The notes: generated by a model not told the origin, from the letters alone. 64,000 nucleotides of DNA from Terebella lapidaria (GCA_949152475.1 OX424568.1:15661667-15725666); one strand, 5' to 3'; counted from the first letter of the stretch, positions 11,295-23,382 are shown. Program-made: numbers and translations.

Positions 11295-11895
11295 TGTAAC
11301 AGTGTTGAGTCATATGTATATATGTCTAACATTATAACTCATTTCATGTTTCTCATTTCACTTTCATACTCGTTCATGTGGAGCTTGGTTGTTTACGTGC
11401 ATGTATGTTTGTTTATTTGTGTGAATGTTTACTGGTTTATCGCCTGAATGAACATAGGGTATGATAGGAAATTTTTAGTCATGGATATTCATAATGTTCT
11501 TTGTTCCTGAGGGGGTATTTAAAAAGTTTCCCGCCTTTCTCAGTGTCAAATACTCTTTATGTCACTGAGGAGGACATTCGTTAATTTGGATTTATTTATT
11601 TATTTACCCTCAGGTTAGTTGTGTTTCTTATTCTAGTATTTAAATAGGCATATCTGTATTATATAGTTGGTATTTTAGTATCTGTAGAAATAGTGTTTTA
11701 GCAGATTGAATTTGTAGTTTAATAGGTCAAATACTCTTTATGTCACTGAGGAGGACATTCGTTAATTTGGATTTATTTATTTATTTACCCTCAGTGTCTG
11801 TACAACGGTCCTGCACCTGCACCATTCATGTAAATAAACACCTTTGAAGATTTGACCGGTTTGGCGTTTTGACCAACACCCACACCCACGTTACA
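11295..11895. mobile_element. Solo LTR, Ty3/gypsy-like
   Basis: 601 bp that begins TGTAACAGTG and ends CCACGTTACA, with inverted TGTAAC/GTTACA tips and a TGAA duplication at 11291-11294 and 11896-11899. Inside are TATTTAAA near 11516 and AATAAA near 11834, as expected of an LTR read on the plus strand. A block of about 66 bases at 11545 is repeated at 11726. No internal region or second LTR is nearby, so this looks like a recombined solo LTR. Confidence 0.75.
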
Positions 11896-11949
11896 TGAAT
11901 GATATGGATAAAAAAAGTTAGCCCAATGGCTATGATAGGGTACCGGACA

Positions 11950-12480
11950 GTATATGATTTATATTGTAGATATTAGCTATTCTGACCCGTGAGGTCGATC
12001 ACCAAACTCAAGGTCACGAGAATATTCAGCATATATAATATTCAGCATATATCTAGTCCATAGTTGATTGCAAAGCTGTAAATTAAATAATCAGAGATAT
12101 ATTAGCAATTTTGTCTTGTGACCTTGAACATGAAGTCAAATGTCCAGTTCATGACAATATTCAACAAATATCATTTCCTATGTGTCCACAATTGATTCCT
12201 AAGCTGTAAAGTCAATAACAACGAGATATGAGCCATTTTGTGCTCTGACCTTGAAAATGAGGCTAAGGGTCAAATTCAATGTCATCGGAATATTCGGTGT
12301 ATATCATCCACAATTGATTCCAAAGCTATAAGTCGAGATATTAGCACTTTTGTGGTGTCACCATAAACATTAGGTCAAAGGTCAAATTCAAGGTTATGAG
12401 AATACTCAGCATATACCATTTCCTATATGACCACAATTGATTCCTATAAATCTCTGAGCTCAATATTAAGTGAGACATTG
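11950..12480. repeat. Degenerate ~120-bp tandem repeat
   Basis: Four or five diverged units sharing GACCTTGAAMATGAGGTCAA, ATATTCAGCATATAT and CCACAATTGATTCC. They resemble AGGTCA-containing repeats common in marine invertebrate intergenic DNA. Confidence 0.7.
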
Positions 12481-12539
12481 GGAATCATGTGTTATAAAGC
12501 ATAGGATAATTTAACATAGAAAAGTTGGGACCAGTCGAA

Positions 12540-12830
12540 TTGATCAAAATGGCTGCCACACACGGACCGGCGATTCAAGAGCATCGAGGGGAATCTTTGA
12601 AACAAACATCTCAATTCGGATCAAACAATTTTTGAGAAGACGGCCCCAAAGTCCAATATTGGCCGTTTTTTTCACCAAAATGGCCGCCATTTTGGAAAAA
12701 AAATAATCAAAAGAAACTTTTTGGCAATTTTGTGAAAATTTCAGAAAGATTCCCGCGGAAAACTTCAGAGATACAAATTTAGACGGACGGCGGACGCAAC
12801 ACCAAAGGTCCGGTAACCTTAAAACAGAAC
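12540..12830. repeat. Dispersed repeat with GACGGACGG end
   Basis: Contains CAAAATGGCTGCC and CCAAAATGGCCGCCATTTTG and ends GACGGACGGCGGACGCA, a layout typical of non-coding dispersed repeats in lophotrochozoan genomes. No copy elsewhere in the window confirms its borders. Confidence 0.4.
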
Positions 12831-13383
12831 GCATTAGCTGGAGAAAGACAGCATTATTTTTTTCCCTGCATATGACCACGACATCATGTCTGTAAATATA
12901 TACCCGAAACATGTGCCTAAATTGGTTAGTTTCAGAATGACTCGTATGTATACATTTTGTGGCAAATCTAATATTACTCGTCCGCTCAATGAATACCATT
13001 TTACCAGAAAGCCCAGCATGCCGTACTTGGGCCCGTTTTGTTTTCGGCGCGAAACCCAACAAAACTCGCATACGTGGAAATTATTTATTCAAATTGGCCA
13101 CGACCAAATCCATAATGAAAATAGTACAGCTTTGTATATGAAAAAAACAATACCATATTGTCATCACATCGTATTAAACTAAATTACATTTTGGACATTC
13201 CAACCTTCCGTATTCAGTATTCAAGATATGTTTTTGAAGCAACAAAAAATTAAATAACAGCACGTATGTATATAAATATTAAGTAAATTTACTTTGTGAT
13301 TTTTTGCCGAGGTAATCTGGGTGCATACTGGTTAATAATAACAATAATAATATGAGCTCTGCAATTCATCAAGATCTAGATGC

Positions 13384-13419
13384 ATGATATCAGAAACCCA
13401 TATGGGTTTCTGATGATAT
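13384..13419. repeat. 22-bp perfect palindrome with 7-bp flanking duplication
   Basis: CAGAAACCCATATGGGTTTCTG at 13391-13412 has no loop and is bordered by ATGATAT at 13384-13390 and 13413-13419. It may be a remnant or a minimal palindromic insertion. Confidence 0.6.
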
Positions 13420-13466
13420 TAAACGGAACATAACATAACAACATAACGCGGCCCACGATCATTGTC

Positions 13467-13488
13467 GCCTCCATCAGGAGGCGACATA
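13467..13488. repeat. Short hairpin
   Basis: GTCGCCTCC and GGAGGCGAC separated by ATCA, a 9-bp stem. Function is unknown, and the surrounding frame is not recognised. Confidence 0.5.
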
Positions 13489-13982
13489 CTCAAATACGAT
13501 AAAAACGGCCCATGGATAGATGCGTTGGTCCGGTCCTGCAATAGTACCGCAGCATTTGTTTTGAAAATTGTAGTGTCAACAAGCAGATAGAGGCAATCAC
13601 TAAAACAAATATAGTCCAGTTTTGTGAATTGTTCTCCAATTTTCTTCATGCCTGACAACCACAAAATATTGCGAGTTTTTCGATAGATTTGACCGATCAG
13701 ACAGCGGCTCCCCTGGAATTCCCCGACTCCGCGGGGATGGCTTGTTGATATCACCAGGGCTTGAGCACTGTTCCGAAATATGTCATTTTGAACAAGCTAC
13801 AGAATAGTAGGAATGGAAAGTGTTAAGAATATGTCCGGAGGAAATGTTTTACTGTTTTTTTTATTCATGAATTAAATTAATATCTCGCCTGTTATTCCCC
13901 AGTGCTCGAGTCTTCACTCCAGGTTTTTCATGCGCATATGCCTATATCTTTTTCTAAGTGCGATTCTAATATGATTCTATTA

Positions 13983-16900
13983 GGTTATGGACCTGTATTG
14001 ATTTCCTTATATGGTCAAAATGAGGCATCAAAGTACTATATTATTTAAAAACTCCCAGTTTCTCCTCCAAATGCACATGTATCACTTTAAAATGTCTCTG
14101 TTTTGGTTTGTATAGTGGTATTATGGGTATTCCTCTATGTACATGTGAATTTTCATGTTGATTGGAGCTGTTACTGTGCGCATGAATACATATAAACAAA
14201 CCGGCCCTTTCTGGGAGTTTGCTTTCTGAGGAATTCGCCAGGTGTCAGCAGCTAACAGTCAAATGCTTGTAGCGTTTGATCTATTCCAACAACATGTGCT
14301 GATTTTTTAATATTTTGTAAGTTATATATATTGCTTCAACATACTGAAATTTTATGAAAATTGAAACATTTTGAAAGTGATTTCTCTCATAAAACGTTAT
14401 AATGGAGTTAAATGGCAATCCTATATGTGTTCGTATACCTAAACCGAGGACATGGAATTTTGTGTATTATAGATTTTTAGCAGGTTTTGTGGCATTTCTT
14501 TAATTTGTGTGTGGATAGTGTGCGGTATTCATGAATTTTTCACCATTGCAACCATACTTTTCGTTCACGTGGAGTTTTATTACATATGTAGGATTATATC
14601 TACATGCTAATAGCGGCGGTGTTTATCCCCCCCCCCTTGAATGCTAAAGACATGGAGTTAGTGCCTTTTTATTTTCTTTATTTTCATATAGTAACCAATA
14701 TTTCAAATCACTTTAAAATATTATACACTTTCACTGAGGACTACTGGACTCAGACACAGCCTAACCGAAAAAGGTGTCGAAATGGCCACCAAAAATTGAA
14801 CGGTGGATAATACTAGGTGTCTCTGAAATTCATCACCACAACCTATATAGTCGATCATAAATAAGCTAGGTTAGGCATTGCAGAATGCATTTGGTATATT
14901 ATTTGCAATTTTGGCACCATATCTGGTCAAGTACGCATTTTTCCGATTTTTTTACCATATTTTTTTTTCGATATTGCCGTAGAACCATATTTTTGACCCC
15001 ATATGTGTCTCTTGCCGTTTGATCGATTGCAGTCCATCATATAAATGTGTTTTATAAATAAATTTCATACAGCACATAAATTAGTCCCCTGTACAAGGCA
15101 CCTATGTGACCTAATGTCGGTGATCTCTGGCTTACAGAAACCATATTTTCAACAAATTGTCTACGTTTTTGTGTTTTGTCAAGATTAAAACCTTGGAATT
15201 TTTGCTTAATTTAGAAATATACTATATTGAGAGTGTGGTGGTAGCATTTTGCGACATTTGAATACTATTGGTGTAGACAGCAGTATGGTAGAAAGTGTTT
15301 GGTGCTAAGCAGCGGGGTTGGACTACCAACTCTTTTAAAATTTTGACATATTTAGTCCAAGGGGAATCAAACTGATGGTAATATATGGGTGAATAATACA
15401 TTTATCTGAAACAAACCCCAAATTGTCCTTGAGCATGTTTGATCGGGCGTCAAATCAAAATTTCCAAAGAAAATCTCACTTTTTTGTTCAAAATATTTCC
15501 TTTCTTAAGTGCAAAAATCACTGTTTTATTTCTTCTCTACAAGTCTTCCCTTTTCACATAAGAGCTCAATAATTGGGGATTATCACCTCTGTATGTGGGG
15601 TGTTATAATTGTAAAATGTGAAGAAAATTGCCAATATTTAAACCGAGGACATGGAATTTTGTGTATTATAGATTTTTAGCAGGTTTTGTGGCATTTCCTT
15701 AATTTGTGTGTGGATAGTGTGCGGTATTCATGAATTTTTCACCATTGCAACCATACTTTTCGTTCACGTGGATTTTTATTACATATGTAGGATTATATCT
15801 ACATGCTAATAGCGGCGGTGTTTATCCCCCCCCCCTTGAATGCTAAAGACATGGAGTTAGTGCCTTTTTATTTTCTTTATTTTCATATAGTAACCAATAT
15901 TTCAAATCACTTTAAAATATTATACACTTTCACTGAGGACTACTGGACTCAGACACAGCCTAAGCGAAAAAGGTGTCGAAATGGCCACCAAAAATTGAAC
16001 GGTGGATAATACTAGGTGTCTCTGAAATTCATCACCACAACCTATATAGTCGATCATAAATAAGCTAGGTTAGGCATTGCAGAATGCATTTGGTATATTA
16101 TTTGCAATTTTGGCACCATATCTGGTCAAGTACGCATTTTTCCGATTTTTTTACCATATTTTTTTTTCGATATTGCCGTAGAACCATATTTTTGACCCCA
16201 TATGTGTCTCTTGCCGTTTGATCGATTGCAGTCCATCATATAAATGTGTTTTATAAATAAATTTCATACAGCACATAAATTAGTCCCCTGTACAAGGCAC
16301 CTATGTGACCTAATGTCGGTGATCTCTGGCTTACAGAAACCATATTTTCAACAAATTGTCTACGTTTTTGTGTTTTGTCAAGATTAAAACCTTGGAATTT
16401 GTGCTTAATTTAGAAATATACTATATTGAGAGTGTGGTGGTAGCATTCTGCGACATTTGAATACTATTGGTGTAGACAGCAGTATGGTAGAAAGTGTTTG
16501 GTGCTAAGCAGCGGGGTTGGACTACCAACTCTTTTAAAATTTTGACATATTTAGTCCAAGGGGAATCAAACTGATGGTAATATATGGGTGAATAATACAT
16601 TTATCTGAAACAAACCCCAAATTGTCCTTGAGCATGTTTGATCGGGCGTCAAATCAAAATTTCCAAAGAAAATCTCACTTTTTTGTTCAAAATATTTCCT
16701 TTCTTAAGTGCAAAAATCACTGTTTTATTTCTTCTCTACAAGTCTTCCCTTTTCACATAAGAGCTCAATAATTGGGGATTATCACCTCTGTATGTGAGGT
16801 GTTATAATTGTAAAATGTGAAGAAAATTGCCAATATTTAGGTTATGGACCTGTATTGATTTCCTTATATGGTCAAAATGAGGCATCAAAGTACTATATTA

Positions 16901-17296
16901 TTTAAAAACTCCCAGTTTCTCCTCCAAATGCACATGTATCACTTTAAAATGTCTCTGTTTTGGTTTGTATAGTGGTATTATGGGTATTCCTCTATGTACA
17001 TGTGAATTTTCATGTTGATTGGAGCTGTTACTGTGCGCATGAATACATATAAACAAACCGGCCCTTTCTGGGAGTTTGCTTTCTGAGGAATTCGCCAGGT
17101 GTCAGCAGCTAACAGTCAAATGCTTGTAGCGTTTGATCTATTCCAACAACATGTGCTGATTTTTTAATATTTTGTAAGTTATATATATTGCTTCAACATA
17201 CTGAAATTTTATGAAAATTGAAACATTTTGAAAGTGATTTCTCTCATAAAACGTTATAATGGAGTTAAATGGCAATCCTATATGTGTTCGTATACC
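13983..17296. mobile_element. Direct-terminal-repeat element with duplicated core (A-B-B-A)
   Basis: Terminal repeat A at 13980-14439 recurs at 16837-17296 (460 bp, apparently identical). Between them the core B (14440-15638) is repeated head to tail at 15639-16837 (1,199 bp, a handful of substitutions). Read as GGTTATGG...GTATACC, the whole is flanked by ATTA (13979-13982 and 17297-17300). The longest open frame is 68 codons per core, so it is non-autonomous, like a terminal-repeat-in-miniature or LARD element. The ends are not TG...CA. Confidence 0.75.
14440..16837. repeat. 1,199-bp tandem duplication (core B, two copies)
   Basis: 14440-15638 and 15639-16837 differ at only a few sites, for example AACCGAAA/AAGCGAAA and GTGGAGTTTT/GTGGATTTTT. 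Each contains CGATATTGCCGTAGAACCAT and a 9-10 base C run. Confidence 0.95.
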
Positions 17297-17300
17297 ATTA

Positions 17301-17756
17301 CATCAGCGTTATATCAGCGCGTGCAAAATACAGAGTTATAATATTCGCCCCCGCTGTACCACACAAACACCCCTGACATCTGACATGAGACATTGTGAAC
17401 TACAGTTCACAGTATTGTAGTTCACAGTATAGTAAACAGGCGAAGCCCGCACAATAGCGCGAAACGTATGTCCACCGTGGAATCACTTCCTGCCCGTCAC
17501 TGCGGAAGACCTCGCAAAACGGAACCAGCTGAAATTAGTGCGTTTTTAGTATATCCGGGCCCGGGGCCCGGACAATGAGGACGTATTGCCGACCATTCAA
17601 ATTGTGATAATGGTCGGGGGAAAAAAGTTTGTCAAAAAATATGTGTGCACGTAGCGGATCCCTTCTTATCAACCGATGTACCCAGTATACTTGCGATCAT
17701 GAAGATTTGAAGATCGAATGGGCATAAAGGCATTCGCATAAAGACATATGAATCTC
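17301..17756. other. Non-coding gap with short inverted repeats
   Basis: No gene seen. It has hairpins such as GTGAACTACAGTTCAC near 17397, GGGCCCGGGGCCC near 17556 and CCGACCATT...AATGGTCGG at 17589-17617. Confidence 0.5.
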
Positions 17757-17859
17757 TTCAAATCTTAGGTAAAGTTACTTCACTCTGGGGTGGATGGCCC
17801 GACCCACTGTGGGTCGGGCCATCCACCCCAGAGTGAAGTAACTTTACCTATTCAAATCT
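17757..17859. mobile_element. 85-bp perfect palindrome with 9-bp target duplication
   Basis: Arms 17766-17807 and 17809-17850 (42 bp, no mismatch) around one unpaired T, flanked by TTCAAATCT at 17757-17765 and 17851-17859. The ends are TAG...CTA, as in the palindrome at 3619-3668. It looks like a transposon reduced to two terminal inverted repeats. Nine-base duplications are typical of Mutator-like transposases. Confidence 0.88.
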
Positions 17860-17884
17860 ACACATTCTTTACGGAATTATATAG

Positions 17885-20127
17885 CACGGTGGGGAACCTG
17901 AGCGACAATCCTCGGAGTGAGCGACAAGCCTCGGAGTCGATTCAGATGAACCTCGGATGAAATCTGTCAATACACAGCTTTGTTGTCCTATAATTATGTG
18001 TATTTGAGGAGTGGTGCGAATGTGATCTACAAACATGTTTTAGAGCAATATAAATGTGTGCTGTAGTGACATAAACCCACAAATGTGCCGTATGCAGTCA
18101 GTACTCATCAAACAATACGCACAACAACTCTGGTGTATGCACGGATTGGGTGATAACTCGAGAATCGGCTGGCTAAAAATGGATAAACATGAATGATACA
18201 TGTTAAAGGCAATCGCCCTTTGCGCCTACTGCAATCCAAACACATCCTCCATATCTGAGCACATGTGTCATTGTATAAAGTGATGGAAAAATGCTAGAAA
18301 ATACTTATTTCGTGATTTCCCACTCTGCAACGAACATCCATGGAAATATAATTATGCAACGTTTATCCACGGAGTAAAATCCGGTTTTCATTTGTTTTAA
18401 TATACATATATCAATTGAGTGTGTCCTTTCGCTATCAGAATAATGAAATATTAGTGCATTTAGCACCAAAAACGACTATACTCTGATTTTTCTAACTTGT
18501 TTACACCGGTTTTTGACGATATCTTTGCGATGCTAAATGGTGTCGTTCTATAACTTGGCATACTTCACCTCGAAGACAAACGGCAATGTTCTACCAAATT
18601 TCAGACTTCTATCGCAATAATTGAAGAAGTTGGCAATCTACCCCAATGTTAAATTTCAGCCAAAAACGGGATCTCGAGAATCTGAGTTTATTCGAGGAGT
18701 TGATCCTGTTTACATCCATCAGATTCGGAGTATTGTTGTAATTTTAGACCAGAAGACACATTGAGGTGTATTCTACACAAACATGCTGTTTTTGGAAGAC
18801 TGCGCCAATACAAAACCGAGCAAATGTACAAAATTGTGTGCGGACCCAGAAATTAAATGACAAGACTAAATTTAACATTGGGGTAGATTGCCAACTTTTT
18901 CCATTTTCGTGACAGAAGTCTGAAATTCGGTAGAGAATTGCCGTTTGACACCCAGATGAAGTATGCCGAGTTCTAGAACGATAGCATTCAGCATGGCAAA
19001 AATATCAGCGAAAAACTGTGTAAACGAGTTAAAAAAATCAGAGTATAGTATAGATACACATCTACTCGTTTTCAATGCATTTTGATGCAGTGATTCGATT
19101 GTTTAACACATGTTTCTCTTGAAATTTCCTTTCTGGAAGCGGTATGACAAATTAAGTTTAATTCTGTGATAATTCAATTACAATCTTGAAACAGGGTCAT
19201 GATCTTGAATATCTTAGCTTTTCACTTCATACATATGAAACACCCATTTCTCAATCTATACGCCCAATGGTCGAAATCCGTTAAATGTACATGTCTTCAG
19301 AAAAGTACAATCATAACACATGATAACACATAATTATGAAGTTATTAACTTACCAAACTGAGATAGAATTATTTCGAATCGAGTTTCATACTTCTCAGAA
19401 TTTATTGGCCACGTGCCAGTCAGTCTATAATCTGTTGAAATGTCTGTCCTTAACCATTGGACGCGCAAATCAAGATGTATACTCTGCTATATAGCATTAA
19501 TGCCTATAGATCTAGACACGTATATGTAATGGATGCAATGAATCTTAAGAAGTTTTTTTTTTTCATCCAAAATTTTGTTTTAATCAATTATTCAAATATC
19601 ACAGCTTTAATAGCGCTTTCTCACACAATCAATGGAAATAGCATCCGAGGATTAATGTTGCAACAACGAGGATTGTCGTTGCACCCGTTTATGCCGTATT
19701 TTTCTCAGCCAGAGAGAAATAAAGTCGACATTTCTCCCAGTAGCTGATATCTCATGTAACACATGACCATTGCAAATCATACTTGATTGTCTATAAGCTG
19801 TAACTATTCAGAGTTCAGGACTGATACACATCGAGGCAAGTGCACCCATGTGATGAACGCAGGGCGTGCCGACAAAACGCGGTATATTAACATGCTATAG
19901 CCATACGATTGGAACAAACTGTTCCCTGATGTGACCAAACATTCACACATCCATTCCGCATACATTACCAACAATATACAATCATAACTATAATCTTTTT
20001 AGTCTGTTTTCCATGGCGCATCGCTGTTGTCCTCGGCTTTTGTATACAAAAACTCCCGAGGTTCATCTGAATCGAATCCGAGGATTGTCGCTCACTCCGA
20101 GGATTATCGCTCAGGTTTCCCAGCGTG
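17885..20127. mobile_element. Transib-like TIR element (non-autonomous)
   Basis: Inverted ends of about 75 bp: CACGGTGGGGAACCTGAGCG at left and CACGCTGGGAAACCTGAGCG as the reverse complement at right, each followed by two CCTCGGA-containing blocks. TATAG borders both ends (17880-17884 and 20128-20132). A CACNNTG start with a 5-bp duplication is the signature of Transib/ProtoRAG elements. No transposase is seen. The interior holds a Tc1/mariner-type MITE. Confidence 0.65.
18479..19045. mobile_element. MITE with ~190-bp inverted repeats, copy 1
   Basis: Begins TACTCTGATTTTTCTAAC and ends with the matching inverted arm. TA borders both ends, as in Tc1/mariner. The arms extend to about TTAACATTGGGGTAGATTGC. 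Same family as 22654-23222. Confidence 0.8.
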
Positions 20128-20319
20128 TATAGGTATGACAGCCAATTGAAAACAGGCAGGGGACGAGTGGTCAAAATACCACTGTATCGATTTTCTACTC
20201 GGTACTGGTGACAGGGTGCACAATGCTTTGCGGAAATATATTTTATAGCGATTTTTCCCGTTCGATGCAGTTTGACAAAATGTTTCACCCAAAAAAAATT
20301 TGTTTTACAAGTCGAATAC
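20128..20319. other. Short gap between two elements
   Basis: AT-rich and non-coding; it carries only the target duplications of its neighbours (TATAG and GAATAC). Confidence 0.5.
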
Positions 20320-20845
20320 TACGGAGCCCCTGAGGTGACATACCGAAAATATTTATTAATTCGTGCGCACGGTTTACCAATCCGTGCGCACGGTTTACCA
20401 ATTCGTGCGCACGGTTTACCAAACCGTGCGCACAATTTAACAATTCGTGGCCACGAATTAACAATCCGTGGGCACGATTTACTAATTCGTGGGCATGAAA
20501 TACTAATTTGTGCCCACGAATTGGTAAATCGTGCCCACGGATTAGTTATACCAATCCGTGGCCACGGAATACTAATTCGTGCTCACGAATTGTTAAATCG
20601 TGCGCACGAATTGTTAAATCGTGCCCACGAATTATTAAATAGTGCCCACGGATTGCTAAATCATGCCCACAGATTAGTTAAGGTAATCCGTGCGCACAGT
20701 TTACCAATTCGTGCGCACGGTTTACTAATTCGTGGCCACGGTTTACCAATTCGTGGCCACGGTTTACTAATTCGTGCGCACGGTTTACTAATTCGTGCGC
20801 ACGGATTAATAAATATATCTGGTATGTCACCTCAGGGGCTCCGTA
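20320..20845. mobile_element. Foldback-type element built of inverted 21-bp repeats
   Basis: Terminal inverted repeats TACGGAGCCCCTGAGGTGAC and its reverse complement, bordered by GAATAC (20314-20319, 20846-20851). The interior is about 20 degenerate units of CGTGSSCACG plus GTTTACCAATT. Units in the left and right thirds and those in the centre run in opposite directions, and CGTGCGCACG is itself a palindrome. The 21-bp period keeps one frame open for 196 codons (LIRAHGLP-like repeats), which is a by-product of the period and not evidence of a protein. Confidence 0.85.
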
Positions 20846-20851
20846 GAATAC

Positions 20852-22364
20852 TATATGTATAGATGTGAATAATGGAGCCTTAGCGTACAAGTTAAGTTTA
20901 TGTAGCATGTTAAATTTATAATAATAACGAACTATCGTGCATAGGGATTTCGAATTGCTCTGGGTCTGGAAAATGTGTTCCATTTTGAGTCTGGAAAGGC
21001 CCTAATTTTGTTATTCACAGAACAGTGACTATAATTGCCGTATGTATGTTGACAAATAAACTGAAATAAACTTCCCATTCCCCACATTGGAATCGAGCTG
21101 TGCACTGCTAAGAGGCGACACATGTCTTTTACTACATTTCCTGACGCTTACTTGTATGTGTATGATATACATGTACAAATGTAATAGAGAAACAAATATG
21201 CTTGTGAATTAGGCTACTTCAACATGATACGTAAAAGCATTTTAAAATACCAATAGAAAAATATATAAAATATACACGTGAATACATACATCTATATATT
21301 AAGATATACATCTTTTAGGTCCATGATACTGAATATATGTGAATGGAATTGATTCACAAAATTACAATGCACCATATTTGCATACATGTCTATATCACAC
21401 AATATAAAAAGGAACGCACTGATTTTATAATTATAAAAATGCCACAAACCGTGAAACTTGTTTCGTGTCTCTCTTGAACAATGTACACGTATCATGGATT
21501 GAAAACAAAATAGCAATCTTCAATATCACACATGAATATGAAATTATGGCAGTGAAATGCACGACAAGATTACAAGGCTAGCAAACTGTTCTATCTGAAC
21601 GCTCAGATTGTAAGCCTATCACAACCCGGATGAATTACAATAATGAACGCAAATACATATATGTAGGCCTAAATTGTACATTCTCCAAAAAGAATTTGGC
21701 TACATTTGCAGATCAGTAGATATGCTATGTAATAGTGCAAAATAAAACATAAGCCTTCGATATCAAAAATAGTATTCACTACCGATTCACTAATTCACAT
21801 TGGAGCCAACACGGGATCGATTTGTCATATATCTAATGTATGTTGATATCGGTATGTCACCTTAACGGTTAATGTTTACAAACTCCTAATAATTCCCGGA
21901 ATATTTTTTATTATAAGGGATTTTCACAATCGTCGATACTAAGCAATTTATATATATATGATTGACGGGTATGCATACGTATGCATTATCAATCGTGCGG
22001 GTGTATTAACTAAAGTTGTAATAATAGTTACTTGTGACATTTATCGGTCAAGTATGCCCGTATTAATTATGATTTTTCAGACTGCATAGCAACTTAGGTA
22101 CAATAACCAGCAAACATATCCGTTCGAGAGGTTGTGTCAATTTCTATACTTCGGATTCCTGCGGCAAATAACTCAATTGGATTATTTGATATTTTATAAA
22201 CCTACCGGATAAAAACTAACTAATGTCAGAAAAGTTTGAGGGCTATCCAACAGCCAAATCGTGAGAATATCTATAACATACACATGTAGAATGCATTCAG
22301 ACATTCCGAATTCAAAATGAGAACTACCTTCGAATCACATAAACACTGGGTTATGAAAACCTAA
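20852..22364. other. Intergenic, no gene seen
   Basis: AT-rich DNA with no credible exon and no repeat matching the rest of the window. Confidence 0.5.
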
Positions 22365-23240
22365 GATACCGTATTGGTCCTGATAGTGGCACGCGCCATA
22401 ATACTAGTAGAGCGCCCCCTCTTTTCCCCGAAAATGTTCGATTGTTGCAATCTTATCATTCACTTCATATCTTTCTAATAAGATCTTAGAGTGTTCCAAT
22501 CAACATACTTATGTTATTTGAATGGAATTAAAGGGGATTGAAGGCCATGCGTATAGTATTCAGTGATTTTCTTGAATTTGACCTCAATTTGAACTCAATT
22601 TTTCGCCCGCTGCTGCAGGAGGTCCTGCTTTGGCTCGCCGTGCTGCTACTATATACTCTGATTTTTCTAACTCATTTACACCGTTTTTCGCTGATATTTT
22701 TGCGATGCTAAACGGTATCGTTCTATAACTTGGCATAATTCACCTGGAAGTCAAACGGCAATTTCTTACCGAATTTGAGACTTCTATCGCGAAAATTGAA
22801 AAACTTGGCTATCTTTCCCAATGTTAAAATTAGCCCTGTCATTTCATTTCTGGGTCCACACACAATTTTGTGCATTTGGTCGGTTTTGTGGCGGAGCAAT
22901 ATTTCAAAATCAGCATGTTTGTGTGGAATACACCTCAATGTGTCATTTGGTCCAAAGTTACAAGAATATTTCGAATCCTGATCGATGTAAACAGGATCGA
23001 TTCCTCGAATATGCCCAGATTCTCGAAATCCCGTTTTGGGCTGATTTTTTAACATGGAGATAGATTGCCAGCTTCTTCGATTTTAGCGATATAAGTCTGA
23101 AATTTGGTAGAAAATTGCCGTTTGACCTCCAGGTGAAGTGTGCCAATTTATAGAACGATAAGAATTAGCATCGCAAAAATATTGTCAAAAACCGGTGTAA
23201 ACGAGTTAGAAAAATCAGAGTATAGGACCAATACGGTATC
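22365..23240. mobile_element. TIR element interrupted by a MITE
   Basis: GATACCGTATTGGTCC opens at 22365 and its inverse closes at 23240. With the MITE removed the inverted ends extend to about 27 bp (through ATAGTGGCAC at left and GTGCTGCTACTAT at right), giving a host element of about 300 bp. A clear target duplication was not found. Confidence 0.65.
22654..23222. mobile_element. MITE with ~190-bp inverted repeats, copy 2 (nested)
   Basis: TACTCTGATTTTTCTAACTC at left and its inverse at right, with TA on both borders. About 80 percent like copy 1 at 18479-19045. It is inserted near the right end of another TIR element. Confidence 0.8.
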
Positions 23241-23382
23241 GGTTACCTTAGAGAAGAAAATTTCACAAATTCCTTCAAAAGATCAATGTAGAATAATATA
23301 AGTATATATCTTTAAAAAATAATTGCGATTTGAACGAAACTGAACCGCAATTTACCACAGCTGTATCTATTATATATCAGTA

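Noticed and set aside
12544..13071. 175-codon minus-strand frame
   Set aside because: It covers a dispersed non-coding repeat (ATGGCCGCCAT, GACGGACGG) and shows no recognisable motif.
13419..13754. 111-codon minus-strand frame
   Set aside because: No family resemblance, no splice or promoter context, and it begins in the palindrome flank.
20272..20862. 196-residue repeat protein (RAHGLP repeats)
   Set aside because: The frame lies entirely in the inverted-repeat element and follows from a 21-bp period.
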